Assembly: GCF_009711135.1 (NCBI RefSeq)
Contig: NZ_WMIC01000001.1
Location: forward strand, 62,001 to 126,000
Source of the DNA: Flavobacterium sp. LC2016-01
GTDB taxonomy: Bacteria; Bacteroidota; Bacteroidia; Flavobacteriales; Flavobacteriaceae
Direction of reading: 5' to 3'
Length of the DNA: 64,000 nucleotides
Made by a program: the position numbers and the translations under genes. Numbering within the stretch: the first letter of the stretch is position 1; each line of letters opens with the position of its first letter. Of this stretch, positions 18,960-28,266 are shown one piece after another. Under the pieces are notes generated by a model. The model saw only the letters and a list, made by a program, of their open reading frames with translations, made no database searches and was not told where the DNA came from.

Positions 18960-19418
18960 TTATTTTTTATTCTTACCGTTTTTGTAAACCACTTTTTCTA
19001 CCACCTGAATTTTTGGTGTAGCTGGTTTTTTCTTAAAAGGTTTTTTAGCTGCCGTACCAGTTTTAGAAGGGGCTTTATCACCTCTTGCTCTTTCTGAATC
19101 TTTCGGTGCCGCTTTAAATTCTGGTCTTTCTTTTGAAGTTTCTTTCTTCGGAATTTCAGCTTTATGCTTTGCTAAAACATCATTTGGGTTTTTAGGATTT
19201 TCTTTTGTTCCTCTTAAATGAATTACTAATCCATTCAAAAAGTTACGCAAAACCTGATCACCGCATTCCATGTAATTTTCATGATCTTCAGCTCTGAAAA
19301 AAGCACCTAATTCTGATTTTGAAATTCTAAAATCTACTAATTCTAAAATTTCAACTATTTGGTCGTCACGGAGCATCAAAGCCACGCGAAGTTTTTTAAG
19401 TATATCGTTATTCGTCAT
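18960..19418 (-). CDS. DUF1456 / YehS-like protein
   Basis: 152 residues. The first about 70 residues hold two copies of the short DUF1456 unit: NDILKKLRVALMLRDDQIVEILEL, then FFRAEDHENYMECGDQVLRNFLNGLVIHLRG. E. coli YehS belongs to this family; its function is unknown. The C-terminal half is Lys/Pro/Ala-rich and likely disordered, ending in a basic tail that could bind nucleic acid. It is cytoplasmic. A TACCTTTG promoter box lies 15 bases upstream. Confidence 0.88.
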   Translation of the reverse strand: MTNNDILKKLRVALMLRDDQIVEILELVDFRISKSELGAFFRAEDHENYMECGDQVLRNFLNGLVIHLRGTKENPKNPNDVLAKHKAEIPKKETSKERPEFKAAPKDSERARGDKAPSKTGTAAKKPFKKKPATPKIQVVEKVVYKNGKNKK

Positions 19419-19432
19419 TGTTTAATTTTTTA

Positions 19433-19440
19433 CAAAGGTA
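19433..19440 (-). promoter_or_regulatory. -7 box of the YehS-like gene
   Basis: TACCTTTG on the minus strand fits TAnnTTTG, 15 bases before the ATG. Confidence 0.55.
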
Positions 19441-19472
19441 CGGTTTAAAAGCAAAGATTTGGAGTATTTTTT

Positions 19473-19549
19473 TTCGCCACGAATTACACAAATTTTCACG
19501 AATTAAAATTTTAAATAAATTAGTGGAAATTTGTGTAATTCGTGGCGAA
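19473..19549. repeat. 27-bp inverted repeat, GCCACGAATTACACAA type
   Basis: The arms 19473-19499 and 19523-19549 match 26 of 27 bases as inverted copies. The core word is GCCACGAATTACACAAATTT. On the plus strand it is followed by six T. It sits between the YehS-like gene and the aminotransferase gene, both on the minus strand, so its terminator-like side faces away from the transcription of these genes. Confidence 0.75.
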
Positions 19550-19554
19550 CTTTT

Positions 19555-20577
19555 TTATTTATGATTTAAAACCTGAATTAATTTATCTAAATCTTCTTTA
19601 AGATGATTAGCCGTAATTACAATTCTATTCAGCGGTTCTGCCTCTTTTGTGTATTTAAAACTGGCAATAATGATCTTTTCTGCTTTTAATTTTTCTACTA
19701 ATTCCTTTGATAACAAATAAATTAAAGGATAGTTTTTATCAAATTTAATAGTGCTGTTTTTGATTAAAATCGAATCAATGTAACTTAAATTGTCTTTAAG
19801 TTTTTGATGCTGCATTTTATAAATTGCCGAAGCATCAAAAAGTGTCTGTACAAAAGCAGGGTTCATTCCGGCTGCGCTTGTAAAGGTTTCCTGTTCTTTA
19901 ATTTCATTTATAAAATCTGAGTCTCCAGCAATAACACCGCCAGTTAATCCAAATGCTTTTCCTAAAGAAGAAACCATTATTTTTCTTTTAACGGGATACT
20001 GAATTGAAGCGTAAAGTCCAGAACCATTTTGGCCAACAATTCCGAATGCATGCGATTCATCAACAACTAAAGTAATTTCTTTATGTTTCGGAATTTGTTT
20101 TAAGAAAGATAAATCAATAGGTTTTGTTTCAAAAGAAGGAACTCCGTCTGTAAGAATCGTTATTTTCTCCGGTTTTGCATCTAATAAACGTTCATTTAAT
20201 TTTTTGTCTATAAACAACGGAAGACTGTTTTCAATGCTGATTGCATTATGAATGTCATTAACATGAAAAAAACAATCTGTTTGCTTTTTCATTAAATCGA
20301 CAACCAGCTTTCCAGCCAGCATTCCTGAAGAAACGGTAACAGTATTTTCAGAACCTATATGTGAAGCTAAAAATTTTTCGCCTGCATCATAAGCTGTTAA
20401 TTGAATATTTGCCGTTCTCGAACTTCCGTAAGTAGTTCCCCATTTTAAAATATTTTTTATGACAAGATCTTGAAATGCTGCGTTTGTTGGAAGCCCTAAA
20501 TATGCAGTTCCGCCAAAATACAAATACTGTTCATGGTCAATTTCAATAATTCTATCAGGAAATTTTTCGACTTTCAT
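19555..20577 (-). CDS. PLP-dependent aminotransferase (KBL/BioF-like)
   Basis: 340 residues, fold type I, close to the alpha-oxoamine synthase and aminotransferase class I/II group but shorter than KBL or BioF (about 390-400). The PLP lysine is K207 in SSLGKAFG; D173 and H176 in VVDESHAFG contact the cofactor; SSGMLAGK near 83-90 binds the phosphate. The N-terminal cap is reduced. Its start is 2 bases from the stop of the dipeptide epimerase gene, so the two are cotranscribed and may act on the same amino acids or peptides. The substrate is unknown. Confidence 0.85.
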   Translation of the reverse strand: MKVEKFPDRIIEIDHEQYLYFGGTAYLGLPTNAAFQDLVIKNILKWGTTYGSSRTANIQLTAYDAGEKFLASHIGSENTVTVSSGMLAGKLVVDLMKKQTDCFFHVNDIHNAISIENSLPLFIDKKLNERLLDAKPEKITILTDGVPSFETKPIDLSFLKQIPKHKEITLVVDESHAFGIVGQNGSGLYASIQYPVKRKIMVSSLGKAFGLTGGVIAGDSDFINEIKEQETFTSAAGMNPAFVQTLFDASAIYKMQHQKLKDNLSYIDSILIKNSTIKFDKNYPLIYLLSKELVEKLKAEKIIIASFKYTKEAEPLNRIVITANHLKEDLDKLIQVLNHK

Positions 20578-20579
20578 TT

Positions 20580-21590
20580 TTATAGAAGTGTAACTCCGGT
20601 TCCGTTTAGATTAGAATAATTTACAACACCATCTTTAATAGTTACTCCGGTTGCAATATCTTCAGACAGAAGAAGTGCGCCGTCCATATCAACATAATCA
20701 AGCTGCGGAAGCAAATGTGCAATTGCAGAAATTCCCACAGTCGATTCGGTCATACAGCCCACCATGGTTTTTAAGCCTAATTTTTTAGCTTCTTCAATCA
20801 TTCGTTTTCCAGGAGTTAAACCACCGCATTTTACTAATTTGACATTTACGCCATGAAAATGATTGAAACATTTTGCAACATCTTCTTCAATAATACAGCT
20901 TTCATCAGCAATTACAGGAAGAACCGAATGTTTGAAAACTTCTTTGTGTCCTTCCCAATTATCAGCTTTCATAGGCTGTTCCAGAAATTCCACTCCTAAT
21001 TTTTTTAATTCAACTGCATTATTTATTGTTTCTTCAACTCCCCAGCCACAATTTGCATCAATTCTAAAAATGGCATTTGTATGTTTTCTTAGTTCTTTTA
21101 CAATTGCTATATCTTCTTTAGTTCCTAATTTGATTTTATAAATTGGCCACGGAAGTTCCTGCATTTTCGAAACCATTTTTTCAATAGAAGCAATTCCGAT
21201 TGTATAATCGGTCAACGGATTTTTCTCTGTGGTATAATTCCACAGATCGTATAGTTTTTTCCCTTTTATTCGGGCATATAAATCATTATAAGCCAAATCC
21301 AGCGCGCATAAAGCAAACATATCGTCTTTTAAATACGGATGAATTTTGGACCAAAAAACATCAGGAGTTTCGATTTCTGAATTTTCAATAACTGCTCTGA
21401 TTTTTTCTAAATCTGCCATCATCATTGAAACCGTCGTTTTGTAATACGGATTTGAAGTGGCTTCACCAAAGCCAGAAAAACCATTACTTTGTAATTCAAC
21501 AATTAATGAAGGCTGAAAATCAATCGATTCTCTTGAAATAGTGAAAGTGTGTTTTAGTTTTAAATTATATTCTCTTAAAATTAGTTTCAT
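20580..21590 (-). CDS. dipeptide epimerase (enolase superfamily)
   Basis: 336 residues of the muconate-lactonising/Ala-Glu epimerase branch of the enolase superfamily. The N-terminal capping domain (1-125) is followed by the barrel with the K152-x-K154 pair (YKIKLG), metal ligands D178 (RIDANCGW), E204 (FLEQP) and D229 (IADES), and the second catalytic lysine in VKLVKCGG (K251 or K254). These residues fit L-Ala-D/L-Glu epimerase, which helps recycle murein peptides, though dipeptide specificity varies widely. It is in an operon with the aminotransferase 2 bases downstream. Confidence 0.88.
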   Translation of the reverse strand: MKLILREYNLKLKHTFTISRESIDFQPSLIVELQSNGFSGFGEATSNPYYKTTVSMMMADLEKIRAVIENSEIETPDVFWSKIHPYLKDDMFALCALDLAYNDLYARIKGKKLYDLWNYTTEKNPLTDYTIGIASIEKMVSKMQELPWPIYKIKLGTKEDIAIVKELRKHTNAIFRIDANCGWGVEETINNAVELKKLGVEFLEQPMKADNWEGHKEVFKHSVLPVIADESCIIEEDVAKCFNHFHGVNVKLVKCGGLTPGKRMIEEAKKLGLKTMVGCMTESTVGISAIAHLLPQLDYVDMDGALLLSEDIATGVTIKDGVVNYSNLNGTGVTLL

Positions 21591-21618
21591 TTTGTAGTAT
21601 TTTTTTATTCTTTATTCC

Positions 21619-22422
21619 TCAATAACCTAGCCAAAGGACAGCTTTTACAAATCCGTCTCGCCATAATTTTTCGTTATGTTCTCCGCCTTTTACAATTTTT
21701 GTTTTGCTGAGGTGAAGGCAATAACAGCGATTTTTGTCTAATAAACGCTCCATTTTTTCTAAATCTTTAACCATTTCGTCACTTTCTTTGTCGCCACATA
21801 AAAAGTAAAATCGGGTTTTGATTTTTGGCGACTTTTCTGTGAAAGTGTAAATTTCATTTGAAAACCAAAAAGAAGGTGAAAAAACGCCTGCATTTCCAAA
21901 AACTTGCGGATATTTTACGGCCGCATAATAGGAAACTAAACCGCCAAGTGAACTTCCCATAATCGTAGTGTTTTTGGCTTTAGTTTTAGTTCTATAGTTT
22001 TTATCAATGTATGGTTTCAATGTATTTACAATAAAATCAACATAATCATCAGCTTTTCCGCCACCGTATTTTTCATTTTTGTAAGGTGTAAGTTCGTCCA
22101 TTCTTTTTTCATTTCCGTGTTCGATTCCGACAACAATAACGGGCGCTTTCAAACTATCCAGTTTTTCATCTACATTCCATTCGCCTACAAACGATGTTTT
22201 GGCATCAAATAAATTTTGGGCATCATGCATATAGATTACACTGTATCTTTTTTTGACTGAAGCTGAGTAACCTTCAGGAAGATAAAGCCAGATTTTTTTA
22301 GTGGTTTTAAGCTGTGGCGATTCAATGGTAAAAGTGGATACGTTTTTGGATGCCGTGCTTTCCTGTGCATTTCCGATATTAGCCAGCGACAAAAGAATAA
22401 AAAAGAAGAATCCTCGAATCAT
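21619..22422 (-). CDS. secreted esterase, enterochelin-esterase-like
   Basis: 267 residues with a signal peptide (MIRGFFFFILLSLANIGNAQ). The mature alpha/beta hydrolase has VIYMHDAQNLFD (oxyanion region), the nucleophile elbow GSSLGG, an acid in FLCGDKESDE and a His near the end in KGGEHNEKLWRDG. This is the putative esterase family that includes enterochelin esterase and esterase D-like enzymes. It probably acts in the periplasm. It lies 28 bases upstream of the epimerase gene, so all three may be one transcript. Confidence 0.85.
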   Translation of the reverse strand: MIRGFFFFILLSLANIGNAQESTASKNVSTFTIESPQLKTTKKIWLYLPEGYSASVKKRYSVIYMHDAQNLFDAKTSFVGEWNVDEKLDSLKAPVIVVGIEHGNEKRMDELTPYKNEKYGGGKADDYVDFIVNTLKPYIDKNYRTKTKAKNTTIMGSSLGGLVSYYAAVKYPQVFGNAGVFSPSFWFSNEIYTFTEKSPKIKTRFYFLCGDKESDEMVKDLEKMERLLDKNRCYCLHLSKTKIVKGGEHNEKLWRDGFVKAVLWLGY

Positions 22423-22477
22423 TAGTTATTGTGTTTTAGATATTAAAGTAATATTTTAGCTAAAAATAACAAATTTG

Positions 22478-22879
22478 ATGAATACCGAAGAAGAAAAAAG
22501 AAGTTTACTTTTAGAAATGATTGCTTTCTCAACAGTTGATGGGCAATTGCATAAACGCGAACTCGAATTTTTGTGGAAAGTTGCTCAGGAACTTAATGTT
22601 AAGCAGGATCTTTTTCAGGATTTATTTCATCAGGAACATACGGTAAAAGTAATCAAATCGGAATTTCAGCGTATTCAGCAATTTTATAGATTGGCTTTGA
22701 TTATGCATTGCGATGGCATTTTGCACGAAAAAGAATCAAAAGCAATTCATCAAATTGCTCTTGAAATGGGATTAAACCCAAGTGCGGTAAAACGCGTTTT
22801 AGAATTGATGAAAAATGCACCAAATGCTATGATTGATCCTAAAATATTATTGAAGGTTTTTCAGGAGCAGCACAATTAA
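22478..22879 (+). CDS. TerB-like helical protein
   Basis: 133 residues from ATG 22478 (MNTEEEKRSLLLEMI); the frame is open from TTG 22475, but ATG is preferred. Two repeated helical units carry acidic loops, AFSTVDGQLHKRELEFL and IMHCDGILHEKESKAI, the pattern of TerB-type (tellurite resistance) domains with D-G-x(3)-E loops. Such small proteins in flavobacteria are sometimes mislabelled excinuclease subunit B; nothing here resembles UvrB. It is cytoplasmic and monocistronic, with a strong terminator. Confidence 0.8.
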   Translation: MNTEEEKRSLLLEMIAFSTVDGQLHKRELEFLWKVAQELNVKQDLFQDLFHQEHTVKVIKSEFQRIQQFYRLALIMHCDGILHEKESKAIHQIALEMGLNPSAVKRVLELMKNAPNAMIDPKILLKVFQEQHN

Positions 22880-22886
22880 AATAACA

Positions 22887-22918
22887 AAGGACTGCATTTT
22901 TGCAGTCCTTGCTTTTTT
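22887..22918 (+). terminator. terminator of the TerB-like gene
   Basis: AAGGACTGCA (22887-22896) and TGCAGTCCTT (22901-22910) form a perfect stem with a TTTT loop, followed by GC and six T. The prolyl oligopeptidase gene converges on it from the right. Confidence 0.9.
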
Positions 22919-22927
22919 ATGTGGAAA

Positions 22928-25099
22928 TTATTTTTTTGAGATTTGAAATTTTGGATGTCCGGTATTGGCATATGCAAAACTAATTATGTCGCCTGAAATT
23001 TCCATGTTTTTTGATTTGCTGTTTCCTATTCCGTGTCCAGCTTCAAAATCAGTAAAGAAAAGTATTTGTTTATCAGACGAATTTGCAGTTTGAAGTAATG
23101 CAGCAAATTTTGCTGGTTCCCATGCAGTAACACGAGGATCGTTTATTCCTGCGGTGACTAAGGTAGCCGGATATGCAGTTCCTTTCACAATATGATGGAA
23201 AGCATCCATCTCTAATAAAGCTTTAAAATCTTTCGGATCTTTTACAGTGCCAAATTCAGGAATATTTGCTGGTCCATTAGCTTGAATTTCGGATCGAATA
23301 GCATTCAATGAACCTGCTTGAATTATTGATGCGGCAAATAAATCAGGACGCTCTGTAATCGCTCTTCCAATTAGTATTCCGCCTGCGCTTTCACTTCGAA
23401 TTGCGATTTTTTTGGACGTAGTATATTTTTTATTAATCAGATATTCTGCTGTTGCAATCAGATCTTTCCAGGTATTAGGTTTTGTTTCTTTAAAACCTGC
23501 TTTATACCATTTATCACCCAGTTCTCCGCCGCCTCTAACGTGAGCTACAACATAAATGCCGCCATAAAGGCAATAAGGTAAAAGACGACCAGGACTAAAA
23601 TAAGGTTCCATAGAGCTTCCATAAGATCCATATCCGCCTATAAGTACAGGATTATCACCATTTAATTTGATGTTTTTGTTGTAAATAAGTGAAACAGGAA
23701 CCATCACGCCATCGTATGACGGTATCATAATTTCTTTTGAGATAATGTCTTCGAATTCTGGATATTCGATCGGTTTTGTTAAAGGCTGAAAAGTAAATGT
23801 ATTGGTAATCGGATTATAAAAATACCTTTTTTGTTGAGAAGTCCAGCCCTCAATTGTCATCCAAATATCGCTTTTGTTCATACTAATGTTTGAAAAGGAT
23901 ACCGAACCTGCCTGAAAAGGTAATTTTAGTTCAATTGGATTAGTTTTGTTCTTTGCTAAAAAATAGGCTTTTGCCTCAATGCCATTCTCTGTAATCGAAT
24001 AATATAGCCCGTCTTTTGTGACAGCAAAATTAGTAATATTTCCATTTTTCGGCTCTTTAACAACAGTTATAGCATTTTCTATTTCGGGACTTGAAAGAGG
24101 GACCTTAATAATTTTAAAATTAGCAGCGTTCTTAAAAGTTAAATAATAGATAAATTCGTTATCGGTTCTAAAGCGTACAACTTCATCTTCTTGAGTGACC
24201 AAACTTTTCCAAGTCGTTGGAGAGGGATTATTATTGAAATCAGAAGTGTACAATCTAATTCTGGCGTCTACAGTACGCAGTAGGGCGTAGTTTTTTGAAT
24301 TTTTTTGATAAATATTATATGGAGCTTCTTCAGGACGGATATTAAGTTCAGGATTGGTGACATTAGAAAGAAATTCAACATCTTCTTTTTCGGTTTGACC
24401 TAATTTATGATAATAGACTTTAGTATTTAATGAGCGATTTACATCTTTAACATCAGAAGAATTAAGTCTTGTAAATGTAAAAGAGTTTCCGTCAGGGAAC
24501 CAAGAAACATAGCTGGACCAACATCTATCAAATGTTTCAGGATATGTTTTTCCATTAATATCGATTATAAAGAGTTCACCACTTTCGGAGCCATTTGGAG
24601 AAACTTGGATAGCAACTTTGTCTCCTTCAATATTTGGCGTAATTGTGCTGATGTTATAAGTTACGCCATTAGCTTTTTTGTAGCCTACAGGATCAAAAAG
24701 CAATATTTCAGCGCCCTCGTATCCTTGTTTGTAATATAGTTTAGCATTTTCGTCGTTTACGTTTCTTTTCAGATAGAAATATTTATTATTTTCTGTTATT
24801 TCTAATTCAGAAATTGTACTGCCTCTTCTAGAACTTAATTCTTTTATTTTTTTTATTAAGTTTTCACGTTCTGGAATCTCGTTTAATTTTTCGCGCGCAT
24901 AATCTGCATTGCTCTTCATCCAGTCGATTACTTTTGGATCATTAAGATTTTCGAGATAACGATAAGGATCGGATACGATTTTTCCAAAATAATTGTCCGT
25001 AACAATTACTTCTGGGGCTGGTTGTGGCTTATTTTGTGCAGAAAGTGAAATTATGGAACCTAAAAATGAAGTAATAACTAGAATGAATCGGTTATTCAT
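22928..25099 (-). CDS. prolyl oligopeptidase, S9A family, exported
   Basis: 723 residues with a signal peptide (MNNRFILVITSFLGSIISLSAQ). The N-terminal beta-propeller domain (about 30-430) precedes the alpha/beta hydrolase domain. The catalytic Ser is near residue 570 in RSESAGG; the first Gly of the usual GGSAGG motif is replaced by Ser. The Asp is near 655 in INDPRV and the His near 688 in FEAGHGIGNS. It cleaves short peptides after proline, here probably in the periplasm. A neighbouring dipeptide epimerase suggests peptide salvage. It stands alone in its transcript and converges on the TerB-like gene. Confidence 0.92.
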   Translation of the reverse strand: MNNRFILVITSFLGSIISLSAQNKPQPAPEVIVTDNYFGKIVSDPYRYLENLNDPKVIDWMKSNADYAREKLNEIPERENLIKKIKELSSRRGSTISELEITENNKYFYLKRNVNDENAKLYYKQGYEGAEILLFDPVGYKKANGVTYNISTITPNIEGDKVAIQVSPNGSESGELFIIDINGKTYPETFDRCWSSYVSWFPDGNSFTFTRLNSSDVKDVNRSLNTKVYYHKLGQTEKEDVEFLSNVTNPELNIRPEEAPYNIYQKNSKNYALLRTVDARIRLYTSDFNNNPSPTTWKSLVTQEDEVVRFRTDNEFIYYLTFKNAANFKIIKVPLSSPEIENAITVVKEPKNGNITNFAVTKDGLYYSITENGIEAKAYFLAKNKTNPIELKLPFQAGSVSFSNISMNKSDIWMTIEGWTSQQKRYFYNPITNTFTFQPLTKPIEYPEFEDIISKEIMIPSYDGVMVPVSLIYNKNIKLNGDNPVLIGGYGSYGSSMEPYFSPGRLLPYCLYGGIYVVAHVRGGGELGDKWYKAGFKETKPNTWKDLIATAEYLINKKYTTSKKIAIRSESAGGILIGRAITERPDLFAASIIQAGSLNAIRSEIQANGPANIPEFGTVKDPKDFKALLEMDAFHHIVKGTAYPATLVTAGINDPRVTAWEPAKFAALLQTANSSDKQILFFTDFEAGHGIGNSKSKNMEISGDIISFAYANTGHPKFQISKK

Positions 25100-25198
25100 G
25101 TTGTTTGCTTGGTTTATAACTAGGATTAAATAAAATATGGCGTGTTTTTGTAAGTGTAAATTTATAAAAACATTTTACTTAAAATAGTTATAAAATTT

Positions 25199-27190
25199 TT
25201 AAGGCAATTGTTCCTGAAGTCTTTTGATGTCATCACGCAGTTTGGCTGCCTGCATAAAATCTAACTCTTTTGCCGCTTTTTCCATTGATTTTCGTTTTTC
25301 GCGGATCATTTTCTCTAATTCAGCTTTCGATAAATAAGCCGTTTCTGGCTCGGCTGCAAGAGGCAAAGTATGTCCTAATTCATATTCAACTAAAGGATTT
25401 TTGGTAAACGCGCTGTCGATTTTTTTATTTAAAGCCTGAGGCGTAATGTTATTTTCTGTGTTGAAATTTATTTGTTTTGTTCTTCTATAATTTGTTTCAT
25501 CTATGGTTTTTTGCATGCTTCCAGTCATTTTATCAGCATATAAAATGGCTTTACCATTTAAATTTCTTGCAGCACGCCCAATCGTTTGTGTTAAAGATCT
25601 GTGGTTTCTTAAAAAACCTTCTTTATCAGCATCAAGAATTGCAACAAGTGAAACTTCAGGTAAATCCAAACCTTCACGAAGTAAGTTTACACCAATCAAA
25701 ACATCAAAAATACCTTTTCGTAAATCTTGCATGATTTCAATACGTTCTAATGTATCAACTTCAGAATGAATATAGCGGCATCGAACACCTACTTTGGTTA
25801 AATATTTGGCCAATTCTTCTGCCATTCTTTTGGTCAAAGTTGTTACTAAAACGCGTTCGTCTAATTCACATCGAACCTGAATTTCTTCAATCAAATCATC
25901 AATCTGATTTAAACTCGGGCGTACTTCAATAATTGGATCTAATAATCCAGTTGGACGAATAATCTGTTCGACATAAATACCATCAGATTTTTGCAGTTCA
26001 TAATCGGCAGGAGTTGCCGAAACGTAAATTACTTGATTTTGAAGTGCTTCAAATTCCTCAAACTTCAAAGGTCTGTTATCCATTGCGGCTGGCAATCTAA
26101 AACCATATTCCACCAGATTTTCTTTTCGGCTGCGGTCGCCTCCGTACATGGCATGAACCTGCGAAACGGTAACGTGACTTTCGTCAACAACCATTAAAAA
26201 ATCGCTCGGAAAATAATCTAATAAACAGAAAGGTCTTGTGCCGGCTTGTCTTCCATCAAGATAACGGGAATAATTTTCGATTCCGGAGCAATAACCTAAT
26301 TCCCGAATCATTTCTAAATCGAAATTCGTTCTTTCTTCCAAACGTTTGGCTTCTAAGTGTTTTCCTATTTCTTTGAAATAATCAACTTGTTTTACCAAGT
26401 CCTGCTGAATTTCCCAGATCGCACCCTGTAAAACTTCTGGCGAAGTAACAAACATATTGGCCGGATAAATTGTCAGTCTTTTAAATTTCTCAATTACCTG
26501 TGAAGTTTTAGCGTCAAATGCTTCAATTTCCTCGATTTCATCCCCAAAGAAATGAATTCGGTACGCATCATCAGCATAACTTGGATACACTTCAACAGTA
26601 TCACCTTTGATTCTAAAAGTTCCCGGATTAAAATCGGCTTCAGTTCTGGCGTATAAACTTTGAACAAGACTATGTAATAATTTAGTTCTCGAAATAACCT
26701 GATCTCTTGCAATTTCAATCACATTTTTCTTAAATTCAACGGGATTTCCAATACCGTACAAACAAGAAACTGAAGCTACAACTAGAATATCTCTTCGTCC
26801 TGAAAGCAGGGAAGAAGTAGTGCTTAGACGCATCTTTTCAAGTTCTTCGTTGATAGATAAATCTTTCTCGATGAAGACACCTGTAACGGGCATAAAAGCT
26901 TCCGGCTGGTAATAGTCGTAATAAGAAACGAAATATTCAACAGCGTTATTGGGAAAAAACTGCTTGAATTCTGAATATAATTGTGCAGCTAAAGTTTTGT
27001 TGTGTGCTAAAACTAAAGTAGGGCGCTGTACTTCCTGAATAACATTTGCAACAGTAAAAGTTTTACCAGATCCTGTAACTCCTAATAAAGTTTGATATTT
27101 TTCTCCATCGACTACACCTTGTGCTAGTTTTTGTATGGCTTGAGGCTGATCTCCTTTTGGACTATATTCTGAGGATACTTGAAAATTCAT
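25199..27190 (-). CDS. uvrB: excinuclease ABC subunit B
   Basis: 663 residues, normal length. It verifies damage in nucleotide excision repair after delivery by UvrA and recruits UvrC. Walker A is at 37-44 (GVTGSGKT), the damage-probing beta-hairpin begins YYDYYQPEA (about 92-100), Walker B reads VVDESH (about 337), helicase motifs V-VI are present (GLDLPEVS and QTIGRAARN), and the C-terminal UVR coiled coil for UvrC contact ends the protein (about 628-660, KAAKELDFMQAAKLRDDI). It is 17 bases downstream of the lipoprotein hydrolase stop region, with both on the minus strand. Confidence 0.97.
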   Translation of the reverse strand: MNFQVSSEYSPKGDQPQAIQKLAQGVVDGEKYQTLLGVTGSGKTFTVANVIQEVQRPTLVLAHNKTLAAQLYSEFKQFFPNNAVEYFVSYYDYYQPEAFMPVTGVFIEKDLSINEELEKMRLSTTSSLLSGRRDILVVASVSCLYGIGNPVEFKKNVIEIARDQVISRTKLLHSLVQSLYARTEADFNPGTFRIKGDTVEVYPSYADDAYRIHFFGDEIEEIEAFDAKTSQVIEKFKRLTIYPANMFVTSPEVLQGAIWEIQQDLVKQVDYFKEIGKHLEAKRLEERTNFDLEMIRELGYCSGIENYSRYLDGRQAGTRPFCLLDYFPSDFLMVVDESHVTVSQVHAMYGGDRSRKENLVEYGFRLPAAMDNRPLKFEEFEALQNQVIYVSATPADYELQKSDGIYVEQIIRPTGLLDPIIEVRPSLNQIDDLIEEIQVRCELDERVLVTTLTKRMAEELAKYLTKVGVRCRYIHSEVDTLERIEIMQDLRKGIFDVLIGVNLLREGLDLPEVSLVAILDADKEGFLRNHRSLTQTIGRAARNLNGKAILYADKMTGSMQKTIDETNYRRTKQINFNTENNITPQALNKKIDSAFTKNPLVEYELGHTLPLAAEPETAYLSKAELEKMIREKRKSMEKAAKELDFMQAAKLRDDIKRLQEQLP

Positions 27191-27207
27191 TTGGTACTGA
27201 TGAAAAA

Positions 27208-28182
27208 TTAGTTTTGTAAAGATACAAAGTTTGAAGGCTTTTCAAGAAAATTAATAATCGCATCATTTGTAAATTTTGACTGATCAATACTTAAAAAATG
27301 CCCCGCATCAGTAATCATTATTGTTTTGCTGTTGGTTAAATGTTTTTTTGCGCGCTCTAAACTTTCATCCGAATTTATGACATCATGATCACCAATTAAA
27401 ACTAAAACAGGATTTTTGATCGACTCTAATTCTGAATCTGAAAAGGGCGTCATTTTGAGCATGCTTGAGTTCGATTTGGCATATTTGTTGGCCAAATAAA
27501 ATTGTCTATTATAGATAGGACTAATTTTTTCTGGATGCGTCGAAAATGTTTTTAATGTTTTACTGAATTTCTTTTGACTGGGAAAAAGTTTTAAAAATAA
27601 AGCGGCTGATGTTTTTCTAGGCTTATCAATAAATTTAAACGTCTGCGCGGGACTCAGGAGAACAATTTTGTCAATTGAGTTATTTTTTTGAACGGCTAGC
27701 AATGTCGCAATCCAGCCACCGCGTGAAGCTCCAATAACATCAAATTTCTTTAATTTATAATGGTCGAAAATTTCGTTGTACCAAGCGACAATTTCTTCTG
27801 ATGAAAGTGATTTTGCAGTTAAAGTAGATTTGCTCGGTTCCATTATAAAATCTATAGCATAAATACGGTGATTTTTAGCAATGACTTTAATATTTGGATA
27901 CCACATTGTAGAACTGGCGTCCATTCCGTGAAGAAGTACTAAATCTTTTCCATTTTTTGGTCCTGCAATTATAACATGCGCAGTTCCAAAACTGGTTTTT
28001 ACATTTTCTTCTGTATAAGGAATGTCCCAAAGTTTAAGGGATTTGTCGTAAGCTTCAGTGTAATTTTGCTTGTCGTTTTTGGTTTTAAAAACGTAGTCTT
28101 CGAATTTTGTTTCTTTAGAAGAAGCGCATCCTGCAAGTAATAAAATAAAAAATAACCGAACGTATATTTTTGAAGTACTCAT
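27208..28182 (-). CDS. alpha/beta hydrolase lipoprotein
   Basis: 324 residues. The signal MSTSKIYVRLFFILLLAGCASS has lipobox LAGC (Cys19), so the protein is lipid-anchored. The hydrolase fold shows LVLLHGMDASSTMW (oxyanion loop), the nucleophile region VIGASRGGW (Ser in GASRGG), the acid in VLIGDHDVI and the His in ITDAGHFLSID. It is of the haloalkane dehalogenase/esterase type; the substrate is unknown. It precedes uvrB by 17 bases on the same strand, but the functions are unrelated. Confidence 0.82.
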   Translation of the reverse strand: MSTSKIYVRLFFILLLAGCASSKETKFEDYVFKTKNDKQNYTEAYDKSLKLWDIPYTEENVKTSFGTAHVIIAGPKNGKDLVLLHGMDASSTMWYPNIKVIAKNHRIYAIDFIMEPSKSTLTAKSLSSEEIVAWYNEIFDHYKLKKFDVIGASRGGWIATLLAVQKNNSIDKIVLLSPAQTFKFIDKPRKTSAALFLKLFPSQKKFSKTLKTFSTHPEKISPIYNRQFYLANKYAKSNSSMLKMTPFSDSELESIKNPVLVLIGDHDVINSDESLERAKKHLTNSKTIMITDAGHFLSIDQSKFTNDAIINFLEKPSNFVSLQN

Positions 28183-28266
28183 AAAATTTAATTTACTTTA
28201 AAGGTACAACAATCTAATTTCGAAGAAGTTTCAGAATTTTGCTCTAAAATAACATAATTATAACTT

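Noticed and set aside
22478..22879. Naming the small TerB-like protein as excinuclease subunit B
   Set aside because: It has no Walker motifs or UVR domain; true uvrB is at 25199-27190.
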